DNA from: Claviceps africana
Taxonomy: Eukaryota; Ascomycota; Sordariomycetes; Hypocreales; Clavicipitaceae
Length of the DNA stretch: 64,000 bases
Assembly (NCBI GenBank): GCA_018360145.1
Contig: SRPY01000097.1
Coordinates: 1-64,000 of the forward strand
Reading direction: 5' to 3'
Below are positions 10,140 to 21,248 of the stretch, piece by piece (positions within the stretch are counted from its first letter, which is position 1; every line of letters starts with the position of its first letter). Under the pieces are notes generated by a model. That model did not search any database. It saw nothing but the letters and a program-made list of their open reading frames with translations, and was not told the origin of the DNA. The position numbers and the translations under genes were made by a program.

Positions 10140-11894
10140 TCAGAGCCACCCACCGTATATGTCGAGCTCCTCGCGCCGGACACCCTCCATTTCGCCCTTG
10201 ACGTCCAGGAGCCTCACCTTGGAGGCCCTCTCGCGGGTCCATTGCGTCATCCTCTCCTCGACACGATGCCGCGTGGCTTCATCGTCCCTCATCAGCAGGG
10301 CTAAGGCGTCGAAGCCGCCCGCGCCGGGGACGACACCGCCGTAGACGCCCTCGACGGCGCTGATGGCATCAAGGAGCTCCGTCTGCGAATCCGGCTCTAT
10401 GGGCACGTCGCTCTGCTGCCCCATCTCGCGGATTAGAGCTCTCACGCGATCAATCGCCGCGGGGAGGTCGGAAAGGCGAGCGTCTTTCAGGACGGCGGCG
10501 AGATGGTCGTTTTGGCCTTGCAAGTCGGCCCAGAGCTTGTCTGCGGCATGGCTCTCGTGGGTTCGCCAGGCGAGCACCTTTTTCACCATGCCGACGGTCT
10601 GGCTGCCGCAGTCGACGTCGCACATGCGTAGTGCGACACCAGGCGGTACGCTCAGGGCGTTCGTCTGGATGTCCACGTCCCATTCGAGGCCGTCGATGAC
10701 GGAGGCGAGCTTGTCGCTGAAGCCAGGCGAGCCGGCTTCTGGGAGCTGGCTGAGAAGCTCCGGCGAGAAACGCCTGTACAGGCAGGATCCGTACACGGCA
10801 GCGGCGACGTCGAAGCCGGAGCCTACTTTGCCCTGGGCGGCGCAGTGGGCTGCCTGGGCGAGGTTGTGAAGCGTGCGCCGGCCCGAGAGGGAGGAGATGT
10901 CAAAGAGGCTCAGCGGGAGGTAATGACTGAGAAGGGAGGCCGTGAGGGCCGTGACCAGAGCGGCCGACGAGCCCAGCCCCGTCTTGTTGGCACCGCTTAG
11001 CGGGACGGTGAATTTGGAGAAACGGCTGGGTTGGCTGCTGCCGGTCGACGGCATGGTTTGGGAGTAGTAGTCATTGTCGGCCAGGATGATGAGCCGCGAG
11101 GAACTGAGGCTCTGGCAAGAGTGCTGGTTCTGGAGGCGAGAGATGTAGGTGAGGGCGTAGCTGAGCGTTGTCTCGACAAACGGATTCTTGTGAATTTCAG
11201 AACCGCTGTTGAGAGGGGATGGGGATGATTTGACGTTAGTTTTCTGTCTTTCTTTCTTTCTTTCTTTTGCTTTGCTTGCTTTGTGTGTATATCTTGGTCT
11301 TGGTATAAGTTTTGTCCACCTCTTTATCCAGTCAAGTCACTCAGTACATAGTCACGAAAGAGCTCTCACCACGTGCCAAATCACGTACTTCCATGGAAAA
11401 AAGTGAGTGGGAAAAGGTGTAAAAGGAGAACTGAGAAGGAAGGGGGGTTGTGGAAAAGGCACCCGGACAATCACTTCACCAACCACCCCGCCAGGACTCT
11501 CCGCCTCGACAACACACAGGACCGCCTATGCTTGGAGACAGAAGAAAAGAAACCAAGCAAGGAAAAGAAGGAGACGAGAAAAAAAGAAGGAAAAGAAGGA
11601 AAGGAAATGAAAAGAAACCTACACTTGCAACTGCGTCACCGTCATCCCGCCCCCCTCCTCCGCCAACCGATATCCATACCGCCACTGCGCCTGCAAGAAC
11701 TGCGGACTGTCCACCACAATCTCGCTCAGCTGCACCCCGGGCCCCGTGTGGATGGGCCCAGCAATGACGTTGATTCTCGCGCTCAGTCCGAACACAAGAC
11801 CCGAGTGCTTCCTGTCCAGGACGAGATAACCCCCGGCGAGGAGGACTTTGCCCGGCGCGGAGACGGCCACGGTGGGGAGTTTTGTGGAGGACAT
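10140..11894 (-). CDS. ERG8: Phosphomevalonate kinase
   Basis: Two exons (11894-11623 and 11205-10140) give 445 aa. The product phosphorylates mevalonate-5-phosphate to the diphosphate in the cytosolic mevalonate pathway leading to sterols and isoprenoids. It is a GHMP-family kinase: motif 1 APGKVLLAGGYLVLD at the N-terminus, the ATP loop LSGANKTGLGSSAALVTA in the middle, and motif 3 VPGAGGFDALALL near the C-terminus. The intron is unusually long for this window (417 bp) and purine-rich on the plus strand. Donor GTAGGT after MTVTQLQ and acceptor CAACAG before GSEIHKNPFVET give a coherent join in the right phase. Length fits fungal orthologues (about 450). It is not adjacent to other mevalonate genes; the thiolase at 35 kb appears to be the mitochondrial form. 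Confidence 0.92.
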
Positions 11895-13043
11895 TCTTTT
11901 TTTTTTTTTTGGTATGTACCTGGATTAAGATGATGCAATATGAATGATGGGGAATAAAGATGTTTTACAGATGCAATTAGTTGTTTTTTTTATAAGCAAA
12001 ATGCCACTTTTGTATAAATGAGGGGGGGGTTTATGGTCATGTAATGCATATGTACCGTTTTCGGGTTCGGCGGGGTGAGAGCGCAGAGGTTGCTAGTTGG
12101 ACGGAAAGTGGGGGGGAATTAAGGAGGAAGGCAGTGCGAACTTGGGAAGGGGCCAGCCGACGTTTTTAAATTTTGGTGATGGTCAAGATTCTGTTTGGGG
12201 AGGGCTGAAATTCACGACAAAATCGGCGAACATCTCGCGTCGACTCGGCACTCTCAATTTCTGGTCCGGGCCGAGGGGCCGCATAATCTCTTGCGATCTG
12301 ATGGCAGCTGGATTGCTTTTGTCGACTCCATTCAAACGTGCGGTATACAAGACAGAAAGGGGCACAGTGCAGCACAGTCCGCCTTATTTGTCCGACGACA
12401 ATTGACGTGCCGCTCTTCGGCCGCCGCTCGAGGTATCTTTGAACACACAACAACAATCCGGACAGACAATTCATTTTCAGTTCTGTTATGATACAAGAAG
12501 CTGAGCCTTGACTCCCACATCTCGTGGCATGGTCCGAGACTCGATACCACGACTTTCCCGACCGCCATTCCAGTTTTTCCCGACGCTGCCTCGTCAATGA
12601 CTTCGCTTGCACTTTATGCCGGAGTGGAGATGATTCTAGAACGCCCGCATATACTTACTGACCGCCAGTAATCCCAAGCCATTTCGCGCCGTCTCAGGCC
12701 TATTTTAGAGGCATACTCACGCTTTTCCCCTTTCCTTCCATCCTTTCTCTTTTTTTTGTAAACAGACCACGCCCCTCAAGGTAAACTGCCATTCCATCCC
12801 ATAACGCCGTCAATGCAATAGTGTCAGATCACACAATAGCTCAACAGCCTCCCATATACAAGGTAATTTCGACACCCCACAACAACTCGATGCGCCGCCA
12901 TAGGGTATCAAAACAAGAGGCTCCAACATGATGCAAAAGAAAGAAAAAAAATTTGTTGCCGCTGCTTGCAACGTCATAAGCTAACCAAAAATAACAACCC
13001 AAGGAAACAGCTCTGCTGTCACTTAGGAAACAGACAAAGCATG
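11895..13043. other. Intergenic region, ERG8 promoter and PPR 3' flank
   Basis: The ERG8 promoter lies at the left and the 3' flank of the PPR gene at the right. A 12-base T tract lies directly upstream of the ERG8 start. Small open frames at 12166-12612 are non-repetitive but have no recognisable product, so they are not called. Confidence 0.5.
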
Positions 13044-16000
13044 TCACGCAAATGACGCTTCCTGTCCGCCGCCAAGAAGCTCCGAGACCTTGTTCACCAC
13101 GGCAGTGGGATAGCCACGAGTGAGCATTTCGCCCACCACAGCCTTGGCCTGCTCGCGTTGCTCCACGGCCAGGTAGGCGCGTGTCATAGCCTCGTATGTG
13201 CTCGGCTCGCGCTTTTCTCGAACAACAGCATCGTACATCTTTCGCGCCTTGCCAATCTCCTTCTGTGCAGCCCAGCCGTGGATTAGAGTGTTGGCGATGT
13301 AGGGCGTCATTTCGACTCGGTGTTTGCGCATCTGCACGAGCATGACTTCAGTGTCACCGACTTGGTGATTGGCCACCATGGCTTCGAAAAGTGCCTGGTA
13401 CAGGTTGGCATTGATGGGAACAAGAGACTCGCTGACGACCGAGTCAAACAACTTCTTGGCGCCCTCCATGTCGTGAAGAACACAACCGCGTGCGTGGATG
13501 AGCGATGCGTAGTGGACCGGCTCGGGCTGGCCCGAGGCGCGGATCATGTCCAAAACCGTCTCGGCAGCTGCCATATCGACAGGCTCCAGCGTGGCATGCG
13601 TATCGATGAGAAGCTTGTAGGTGTGCGAAGTAGGGACAATGCCCCTGGCCAGCATGCGCTCGTAGTAAGCAAGAACCTTGGTTTTGTCGCGTTTCGTGGT
13701 GAGGAAGAACTGCATGATGCTGTTGAACGGGGCCGGCCGAGCCTTGTAGTTGGGCATAGCCTCCATCTCCTCAAAGAGGTCCACAGCCAACTTTTCGTCA
13801 CTTACACGGCAGAGAGCGTTGACAATTGTGCCGTACGTGACAGACGTCGATTTGATGCCAAGGGCCCTCATCTCCGAAAAATAAAACAGACAGTCCTCGG
13901 CACGACGAGCCTTGCCCAGTTTGCCAATGAGAGCATTGTACAGAAAGGACGTGGGCTCAACGCCCTCGGTCTTGGCTCTGTGAAAGATGCGGACTGCTTC
14001 GGAGGCCTCATCAAAAGAACGGGTCGAGTCTTTCAAGGTGGTAATGTAGAGTCCATATGTGTTTGCAGAAGGCGTCGCTCCCATTTCCAACAGTTCCTGA
14101 TGATATTGCTCAGCACGGCTACGGTTACCCATGGCCAAGCAAGAACCAATCATGGCATCCAAGATCAAAGACCAGCCGTACCGAACAACAGAATATTGAG
14201 CAATTGGTGGCACGTCAGTTCGCGCCATGGCCAGAATCTCGTGACACAGATCCATCTTGCCCTCTCGCCCGGCGGCGTTGATAAGCTTGGCGTACGTTGT
14301 GTAGCGCGGATGCCGACCTGTGCGACGAATGTTCCGGAATCGAACAAGAGCTTCGTTCAAGCGAGAATATCTTCGACCTCCCGAACTCTCGAGCTCATCG
14401 GCGATGATGGAGGATCCTTTCAAATCCGTATTGTGTGCATAAGGGTCGAAAGTGTCTTCGAAGCTGGAGGCAGAGTTTGTGGACATGAAAGGAGAGCCAG
14501 TGACAATCTGTGAAGGTATAGATGAGGATATTTGGGACGTCGTTTCATCGCGAGGATCCGTGATTCCACGGCTTTTCATATAACGATGAATAAAGTCGAT
14601 TCCTTCCTCGATTTCTGCATCAATCTGAGGCTGCGTGTCCACCTCGGATAAACGGATTCGTTCAAACATCCTTTCTGATTGCGCGAGCCCCTCAGCAACC
14701 TGTCCAGATCCAATCAAGGCGACAGCATACATGGCAGTCGGCTCAATGAGCGACGACGTGGCCTTTACCTCGGGTTTGCTCAGAACATGCCAATATTTGC
14801 TGGCGGCAGCAACATCTCCAGCTCGAATGTGCATGGCCAAAATAGCCACTGTGGACGTAACAAGGGCCTGTGCATCAGCAACAATGCTATCATATGCTTT
14901 CGTAGCAGTGGCGACATCATCATTGTCGGCCGAGTATGTCGCAACATCCATCAGAGATAGCGAGCGCGTCTCAGCCTCGATACGTCGAGCCCATTCAAAG
15001 GCTTCTCGATATATTCCTCGAGTGATTAAGCCCTTCACGAAGCCAGTGCTGACCAAAGCATCTTTGATATCGGCCGCTCGTACGCCGTATTCCTTGACAA
15101 TCTTTTGGAAGAACTTCATGGCTCCCTCAATTTTATCGGAAACAACGTAAGCATTGATCACAGCGGCATAGACCTCGGAGTCCAGACGATCACGTAACGT
15201 AGTATGCCCCATCTCTTCGGCGATGGCCAGATTGCGGTATTCGTTGTAGCACTCGACTGCACTGATTAGATCACCACGCTTGGCAAACGCAGTGATCATG
15301 GTGGGGAAAATAGACGAAAATGGAATCGTCTTAATCGACTCCATGTGTTCAAACAAGCGAAGCATATCAGAGACACGATCCGACTCGGCACAAGCAGAAA
15401 TGAGCTGTTGGTATGTCTTGGCAGAATACATGGCAACATCAGCGTCAATGGAGGAATCGAACAACCTGATGGCGAGATCGAGCCGGTCGTCCTCGCACAA
15501 GATGGCGTGCTCAAGCTCGTGAGAGCCGAGCATGAATTTGCCTGCTTCTTCCATGCCTCCAAAACGCCGGCGCTTGTCCTCTAGCCCGGCCTTCAGCCGA
15601 GAGACTTCGAGGGATCGCGAAGCAAGCAGACCAAGGAGAATATCGTATGTGTCACAGTCCGGCGTAATTCGGCGACGCAGCATGTCGGCATATACATCGA
15701 GAGCCTTGGACACCACTTCAATCTTCTTGGAGGGAATGTGTATAGCAGCCAGAAGCAAAGCATTATATGCACCAACAGTAGGCTGGACACCAGTAGCCAG
15801 CATGGCCTCGAAGACGGTAGGGATCTCAGCATATCGACTAGCTTCAGAGAGCTTGAATAAGTGATCGGCGTAAGATTGTGACTGGCGATCAACTTGAGGA
15901 GATGGAGCACGAGCAACTCCGGGCGCGAGAGGTCTTTCGGAAGCCGGTGTTTGCACTCTGGAAGGAGGGAGCGACGAAGAGTGTTTGATGACGGACGAGT

Positions 16001-16589
16001 CGTCGGCGGCCTCCAAAAGCTTCCGAGCCTCTAATTCACGTTCTAGCCGTGCATTGATATGTGCGAGGGCGGCCTGATCTTCAGCAGAAATTGGTGAGTG
16101 TGTTTCAGAAGTTTCGATGGTCTCGGCGGCGTCGGCCTCGACCTCGGCCTCGGCGGCGGCCTCAGCAGCGGCGGCGGCGGCGGCGCTGGATTCAGCATTG
16201 TGCAGGACGGATGAAGAGCTCGGCTTCCACTCGATCCTCTTGGGAAACTCGAATTGCGTCCACTCCTTCTCAATTTCACCTGCCGCCTGATTGCTCTGCA
16301 GAGCCTCAAAGTACGCGTCTAAACCTCCATGGTTTTGGGCGATGCGGTGCTCGGAAAGGCCACCGCTGGTTCGCTCGGTGTGGAATGCGGAATGAAGGTG
16401 AAAAGTAGAAAGACGGCCAAGTCGATGGGTCTGCCGCCGTCCGAATACTGGCCTGTTCTGTGAGTTGAGGACGTGTGGATGAGTGGCGGCTACGACAGAT
16501 TGGGCGTAGCCATGTGTTGTAATGGATTTTGCGAATGCAGATCCTTGACGGACGAAATTCGAATACAGCGAGGAGTATATGGTGGGCAT
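13044..16589 (-). CDS. Mitochondrial pentatricopeptide repeat protein, CYA-5-like
   Basis: A single 3.5-kb exon encodes 1181 aa. The N-terminus is basic and Ser/Ala-rich without acidic residues in its first ~35 positions, as in a mitochondrial presequence. An Ala/Glu-rich low-complexity segment (about 135-165) precedes a long series of ~35-residue PPR helical hairpins such as TVGAYNALLLAAIHIPSKK, TSFLYNALIGKLGKA and SVTYGTIVNALCR, extending nearly to the end. PPR proteins bind organellar RNA. Size and repeat layout resemble Neurospora CYA-5, needed for COX1 mRNA maturation or translation, but PPR paralogues are hard to separate by eye and the specific role is an inference. An intronless frame of this length is normal for the family. 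Confidence 0.8.
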   Translation of the reverse strand: MPTIYSSLYSNFVRQGSAFAKSITTHGYAQSVVAATHPHVLNSQNRPVFGRRQTHRLGRLSTFHLHSAFHTERTSGGLSEHRIAQNHGGLDAYFEALQSNQAAGEIEKEWTQFEFPKRIEWKPSSSSVLHNAESSAAAAAAAEAAAEAEVEADAAETIETSETHSPISAEDQAALAHINARLERELEARKLLEAADDSSVIKHSSSLPPSRVQTPASERPLAPGVARAPSPQVDRQSQSYADHLFKLSEASRYAEIPTVFEAMLATGVQPTVGAYNALLLAAIHIPSKKIEVVSKALDVYADMLRRRITPDCDTYDILLGLLASRSLEVSRLKAGLEDKRRRFGGMEEAGKFMLGSHELEHAILCEDDRLDLAIRLFDSSIDADVAMYSAKTYQQLISACAESDRVSDMLRLFEHMESIKTIPFSSIFPTMITAFAKRGDLISAVECYNEYRNLAIAEEMGHTTLRDRLDSEVYAAVINAYVVSDKIEGAMKFFQKIVKEYGVRAADIKDALVSTGFVKGLITRGIYREAFEWARRIEAETRSLSLMDVATYSADNDDVATATKAYDSIVADAQALVTSTVAILAMHIRAGDVAAASKYWHVLSKPEVKATSSLIEPTAMYAVALIGSGQVAEGLAQSERMFERIRLSEVDTQPQIDAEIEEGIDFIHRYMKSRGITDPRDETTSQISSSIPSQIVTGSPFMSTNSASSFEDTFDPYAHNTDLKGSSIIADELESSGGRRYSRLNEALVRFRNIRRTGRHPRYTTYAKLINAAGREGKMDLCHEILAMARTDVPPIAQYSVVRYGWSLILDAMIGSCLAMGNRSRAEQYHQELLEMGATPSANTYGLYITTLKDSTRSFDEASEAVRIFHRAKTEGVEPTSFLYNALIGKLGKARRAEDCLFYFSEMRALGIKSTSVTYGTIVNALCRVSDEKLAVDLFEEMEAMPNYKARPAPFNSIMQFFLTTKRDKTKVLAYYERMLARGIVPTSHTYKLLIDTHATLEPVDMAAAETVLDMIRASGQPEPVHYASLIHARGCVLHDMEGAKKLFDSVVSESLVPINANLYQALFEAMVANHQVGDTEVMLVQMRKHRVEMTPYIANTLIHGWAAQKEIGKARKMYDAVVREKREPSTYEAMTRAYLAVEQREQAKAVVGEMLTRGYPTAVVNKVSELLGGGQEASFA

Positions 16590-18183
16590 TTAGAAGTCAC
16601 TTGCGCGAGGAAAGAGTCTAAAATTTGAAAAAGTAAGAAGAAGTTCGGACTGCATTTGTACTGCGTGTTGTATGGAATTTCTGCTCCTGTGAAGTGAGGC
16701 CAAACTTGGCAGCAGGAAGGAGAGAGGGTATGAGGTGTGGTAGACTGCACGTGTTGTCGTAATGGATCGGCCATGATCAGGGTACGTACGTGGGATGAAA
16801 AAATATTGTCAATTGCAGATTCATTTGACAGCGGTCCAGCCGTCAAACGAACGCGCAGTCCAGGGGAAGGGTAGGATACTGGGTGGTTTTCAGGTATGAA
16901 GAAAGAAGGATGGATAGAAAAAATGAGGGCGACAAGTCATGAAAAAGTTTTGCCTTGGGACAGGACAGGACGGGGCAGGCAGGACACAAGAGAATGGAAA
17001 AAGCAACACAGACCAGACCAAACGGACGTGGTGCAGGACGCGCTGTCTGGTTAGAAAGCGGACGGGAGCCAGGCATGCACCCCGGCAAGCAGAAGGGGGC
17101 AAGGAGGAGGGGAGGAAGGAAATGGGGTTGACAAATCTTCGGAAGTCCGTGCGCGCTGCAGCTTTACGGCTACGGCTGTGTGGCAGCTGTCGTCACTATC
17201 ACTTCGCTCACTGATCACTTATCAGTGCCCAAGGCCAGTTGGCCGATCGTCACCATGAACGGTTCAGCACCTACTAGCAGGTACGAACTTGTCGTGTCTG
17301 TCGCTGTGGCTGTCGCTGCGGCTATCGTTGTGCCTGTCGTTGTGCCTGTCGTTGTGCCTGCAATGCATCAACCGACGCGTTCCACGACCCCTCCGCCAGC
17401 GTCCTTTCGAAAGCCTTCTCTGCCCGTCTAGCGTCGTATCACGATCCAGGCCGGGAACTGGAACGTAAAGTCCCCCCTCGCAGCGGCAGCCCACAGCGGG
17501 TCCCGGGAACGGCAGCGTGGATGAAGCTTGACGACAAGTCGACATGATGCACGTTGACGTTTTCCATTATTAGGTCATGTTCAGGGCCAACTGCAGACGT
17601 TGAATGGCAGGGGCTGTTACATGGCCATCAGCAAGAAGCTGATCTCATACCAGGAAGCTACGCGCTTCCGATGATCCACTGTCCAATCCTGTCCATCGTC
17701 TACCGTCGTACACTGTCGACCATGCACAGCGAGGCAGACGTGCGCGTCCATCCACCGAGAATAAACCGGCTCCGGCCTCACTGCGAGTGGAGGGCACAGG
17801 GAAGAAGCCGGAACGAGCCAGCGACAGCCAGCCAGCCGGAATGGAGAGGATGCATCTGATGCACCCAGCACCACCTTGTTGGCTTCTGCGGCTGTGATTC
17901 CGGTAATTTCGCGGAATCCCCCTGCCTGATTGATCGGATAGGAGGAGTGAGATTGATGATGGCCCCCGGTACCTGGTCCGCAGGATGAGCCCGCTGGCTG
18001 GTCTCGCGCGCAGACGGCTCCCTATTTTTTTCATTTTTCACTTTTTGATTTTTGATTTTGTTTTGAAAAAAAAAAAAAATCCATCGCCCGCCGCCGCCGA
18101 CTGCTGCCGCTTGGCCCCCCTTCACAACTCTTAGTCGCGGCTCTCCCATTCAAGGTCACATGCCAACTACGCAACAATCTTTC
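16590..18183. other. Intergenic region upstream of PPR gene
   Basis: The PPR promoter side plus about 1 kb of unassigned DNA. It has a 12-bp minisatellite near 17324-17361 (GTCGTTGTGCCT units) and an A tract at 18066-18079. No credible gene; open frames around 17180-17430 and 17617-18149 are repeat- or GC-driven. Confidence 0.5.
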
Positions 18184-18522
18184 TTAAGAAAAGTCGGGTG
18201 GCTTGGGGATCCGGTGATCCTCAAGACGCTGCAACAGGACAGGAAGCCTCTCAAGCAATTCACCGAGTGACATCCAGTTGCGTTTGGCCCCTGTTCTTTC
18301 GGCAAAGTCGCCCAGCAGACGGTTGGTTATTTTATTCGATTCGCGATCGCACCCGAGACCTTCGGAACTAAGCCACTCACGATAATCAAGAAGCGAAATA
18401 GAAGATGGGCTATTTTGGATACATAAAACCATGGAAGCGGCGATCCACACATGGAACACATGTGATTTGCTGTTGGAGCGGAGTTTAAGCCTGGAAAAAA
18501 AGAAAAACGTGCATGCAGACAT
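18184..18522 (-). CDS. Hypothetical small protein or exon fragment
   Basis: The open frame encodes up to 112 aa; from LKLRSN onward the sequence is balanced and protein-like, ending with the amphipathic GELLERLPVLLQRLEDH and PKPPDFS. The first 11 residues (MSACTFFFFSR) look like a translated polypyrimidine tract plus acceptor (TTTTTTCCAG, 18491-18500), so an upstream exon may be missing. The ATG at 18567-18569 with the GTAGGC donor at 18541 does not restore the frame. It could be a genuine small gene with a mis-seen 5' end, a decayed fragment, or chance. No family is recognised. Confidence 0.3.
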   Translation of the reverse strand: MSACTFFFFSRLKLRSNSKSHVFHVWIAASMVLCIQNSPSSISLLDYREWLSSEGLGCDRESNKITNRLLGDFAERTGAKRNWMSLGELLERLPVLLQRLEDHRIPKPPDFS

Positions 18523-18604
18523 TCAAGCGCGATCTGCCTACTCGTAATGCTTTCGGACCAATTTCCCATCCCCCTCCCCCAACTAACACGAAGCGTGATA
18601 AGAC

Positions 18605-18800
18605 TCAGGTGCCTACCTACTTTAGGTACCTACCTAGGTACCTACTAGGTAATTACATACAGCACATTACTACCATAGTACATACTTAGGTAGGTACATA
18701 TGTACATATGTATGAAGTATACAGTATGTACTTATGTACTTGAGGTAGTACTTAAGGTTAAAGAAGTAGGTAGGTACTTACTTCAAGGTACTAGACCCAG
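18605..18800. repeat. TACCTAGGTA-type palindromic tract
   Basis: A dense run of overlapping palindromic words (TAGGTACCTA, ACCTAGGTAC, GTACATATGTAC, AGTATACAGTATG) built almost only from TAC/GTA/AGG/CCT steps. It lies in the DBP7 promoter interval (start at 19005). Equivalent tracts recur elsewhere in the window at intergenic positions. Confidence 0.8.
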
Positions 18801-19004
18801 GTAATGCGACAAGAGAAAAATGGGCCAGTGGCCATGCAAGCAAGAAAGTTCTGTCGTTATCGATAAGATGCGGCATGATTAGATACCAAGCAGAAAAAAA
18901 AATTCCTGGATGCTACTGATAGCGGTCCGGTCGTGAACGTCAAGCACCACGCCCCACCAAACCACGATACCTTCAAGATTGAAGGCAACATACTCGCCTA
19001 AATC

Positions 19005-21248
19005 ATGGCTGATGATGGTTTGCTTCTTAATTTCGACCTTGGCGCTGCCCCAGTCAAGGCTCAGGTCAAATTCAAAGGTGGGAGATGGCGGGATCGGAAG
19101 CGCGCTGAGAGAGGCGCCAAGCTGGCACAGTCTGGTGTTGCCTCTGACCACGCCCAAAGCGACGAAAACCTCCGATCAACTAAGCGGCAGAGATTGAACG
19201 GTGACGATTCGGCCATCTATTCGGGCTACAAATCAAATCCGCGCTTCGAACGATCCGGCAACGGTGACTCGGCAAACGAGAAGGGCGGCACTCACAAGTC
19301 AGATTCCGCTGGCAAGGGAAATCGCCAGGTCATCTCAAAGTTATTCTCGTTCAACCCATCCCAACGGACCGAAGAAACGAAGCAAGAAGAATGGACGGCC
19401 CCTCAGCCAACCAATGCACCCCTTAGCGATGTGGCCAATTTCGGAACCCTCACCCTCTCGTCGCGCCTCGTCGAGTCACTCACCAAGATGGGTCTTGAAC
19501 GTCCCACCGCAATCCAACAAAAAGTGATTCCACATCTGCTGTCCCACTCTTCCGATATTTTCGTGCAGGCAGAAACGGGTTCTGGAAAGACATTTTCCTA
19601 TCTTCTGCCTATGCTGCATCGTGTATTGAAGCTGAGCGGAAACGGCGATGGGAAGCAAATACACAGAGACTCGGGCATTTTTGGAATCATCGTGTCCCCC
19701 ACTCGTGAGCTCGCAAAACAAACACACACAGTCCTGGAGCAACTGATCCGACCGTTTCCGTGGCTGGTCTCAACGGCCATTACGGGTGGAGAGTCTAAGA
19801 AGGCGGAAAAGGCCAGGATCCGCAAGGGCGTCAACTTCCTGATCGCGACCCCGGGTCGTCTTGCCGATCATATAGACAACACCAAAGCCCTGAACCTGGG
19901 CACTGTGCGCTGGTTGATTCTCGATGAAGGAGACCGATTGATGGATCTAGGCTTTGAAGAGGACCTGAAAAAGACGATTGATGCTCTGAAGCATATCCCC
20001 ATCGTCAAGAGTACGGAGAATGGAACCTCCCTGGCAGAATTGCCAGAACGACGGGTCACTGTTCTTTGTTCGGCCACCATGAAGATGAATGTCCAGAAAC
20101 TGGGTGAGATGAGTCTTGCCGATGCCACGTTCCTGGCTGCCGAAAAGGGCGAGGATGACAAGATGAACGAAGATGTCGTTCACAAAGCCCCTGCTCAGCT
20201 TCATCAGACATACCTCGTTGTCCCTTCCAAGCTCCGTCTTGTCACATTGACAGCCTATCTCAAGTCCATCTTCTCGCGAAGAGGTCGCACCATGAAAGCA
20301 ATCATTTTCATGTCGTGCGCCGACTCTGTCGATTTCCACTACGAGATCCTGCGAGACCCCAAAGAGACGGACCTTCCGCCTTCTGCACAGAAAGACCAGG
20401 AACTGGTTCAAAAGACCGTGTCCAAAGCAGCCTACATGACCTCTGCGGCGAGCCCGGAAGTCATTTTACATAGAATGCATGGCTCGCTATCTCAGCCGAT
20501 TCGAACGGCGACCCTCCGCTCCTTCTCCGCCTGCAAGTCTCCCTCGCTCCTCATCACCACCGATGTATCATCCCGTGGACTGGATATCCCTTCGGTCGAT
20601 CTCGTCATCGAGTACGACCCGGCATTCAGCTTTGCCGACCATATCCATCGCGTAGGACGTACGGCGCGAGCCGGCCGAGCCGGTGATGCCACGCTCTTCC
20701 TCCTCCCCGGCTCAGAAGAAGGCTACATTGAGCTCCTCAAGTCTTCTACTCCCCCTTCGTCGCAGTCGTACGAGAACATTCTCAAAACAGGACTCATGGC
20801 CAAGCTGGAATTTCCCGTCAAGACCACTGCTACGCCTGAAGACGGGCAATCCTACCACGACAAAGCCGAGACCCTGCAGTTACATTTCGAGCAAAGGCTT
20901 CTGGAAGATACCAAGCGTCTGGAACTCGCCCGAAATGGCTTCAAATCTCACATCCGTGCGTACGCGACCCACGTCCGCGACGAGCGAACTCACTTTGATA
21001 TTACGCAATTGCATCTCGGCCACGTTGCCAAGAGCTTTGGCCTTCGCGATCCACCGGGCGGTATTGGCGCCGGCATCGACCGCAAAGCCAACAAGAAGGG
21101 TGGCGGCTCCAAGGACCACCGAGACCGCAAGCCTTTGTCCAAGGAAGAAACCTCTGCCGAGATGGACGAGAGGGCCTCTATGAATCTCATCCGGAAGAAG
21201 AGCATGATGCTCATGAGCTCTGCGGCAGATGAATTCAACATTGGCTAA
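19005..21248 (+). CDS. DBP7: ATP-dependent RNA helicase DBP7
   Basis: A single exon encodes 747 aa of a DEAD-box helicase that works in the nucleolus on pre-60S ribosome assembly. The N-terminus MADDGLLLNFDLG with a basic KGGRWRDRKRAER stretch is typical of DBP7. Core motifs in order: Q-motif region LERPTAIQQKVIPHLL, motif I AETGSGKTFSYLLP, Ia PTRELAKQT, motif II DEGD (with the DBP7-type G in place of A), motif III CSAT, then the second RecA domain with SRGLDIPSVDLV and HRVGRTARAGRAG. The C-terminal extension is basic (GIDRKANKKGGGSKDHRDRK). Size matches fungal orthologues. Its promoter contains a long TACCTAGGTA-type tract. Confidence 0.95.
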   Translation: MADDGLLLNFDLGAAPVKAQVKFKGGRWRDRKRAERGAKLAQSGVASDHAQSDENLRSTKRQRLNGDDSAIYSGYKSNPRFERSGNGDSANEKGGTHKSDSAGKGNRQVISKLFSFNPSQRTEETKQEEWTAPQPTNAPLSDVANFGTLTLSSRLVESLTKMGLERPTAIQQKVIPHLLSHSSDIFVQAETGSGKTFSYLLPMLHRVLKLSGNGDGKQIHRDSGIFGIIVSPTRELAKQTHTVLEQLIRPFPWLVSTAITGGESKKAEKARIRKGVNFLIATPGRLADHIDNTKALNLGTVRWLILDEGDRLMDLGFEEDLKKTIDALKHIPIVKSTENGTSLAELPERRVTVLCSATMKMNVQKLGEMSLADATFLAAEKGEDDKMNEDVVHKAPAQLHQTYLVVPSKLRLVTLTAYLKSIFSRRGRTMKAIIFMSCADSVDFHYEILRDPKETDLPPSAQKDQELVQKTVSKAAYMTSAASPEVILHRMHGSLSQPIRTATLRSFSACKSPSLLITTDVSSRGLDIPSVDLVIEYDPAFSFADHIHRVGRTARAGRAGDATLFLLPGSEEGYIELLKSSTPPSSQSYENILKTGLMAKLEFPVKTTATPEDGQSYHDKAETLQLHFEQRLLEDTKRLELARNGFKSHIRAYATHVRDERTHFDITQLHLGHVAKSFGLRDPPGGIGAGIDRKANKKGGGSKDHRDRKPLSKEETSAEMDERASMNLIRKKSMMLMSSAADEFNIG

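Noticed and set aside
13320..14513. 397-aa plus-strand open frame
   Set aside because: Antisense to the PPR coding sequence, no recognisable domain.
18327..18569. Two-exon model joining the ATG at 18569 to the 18184-18490 frame
   Set aside because: With the GTAGGC donor at 18541 and the CCAG acceptor at 18491 the summed length is not a multiple of three.
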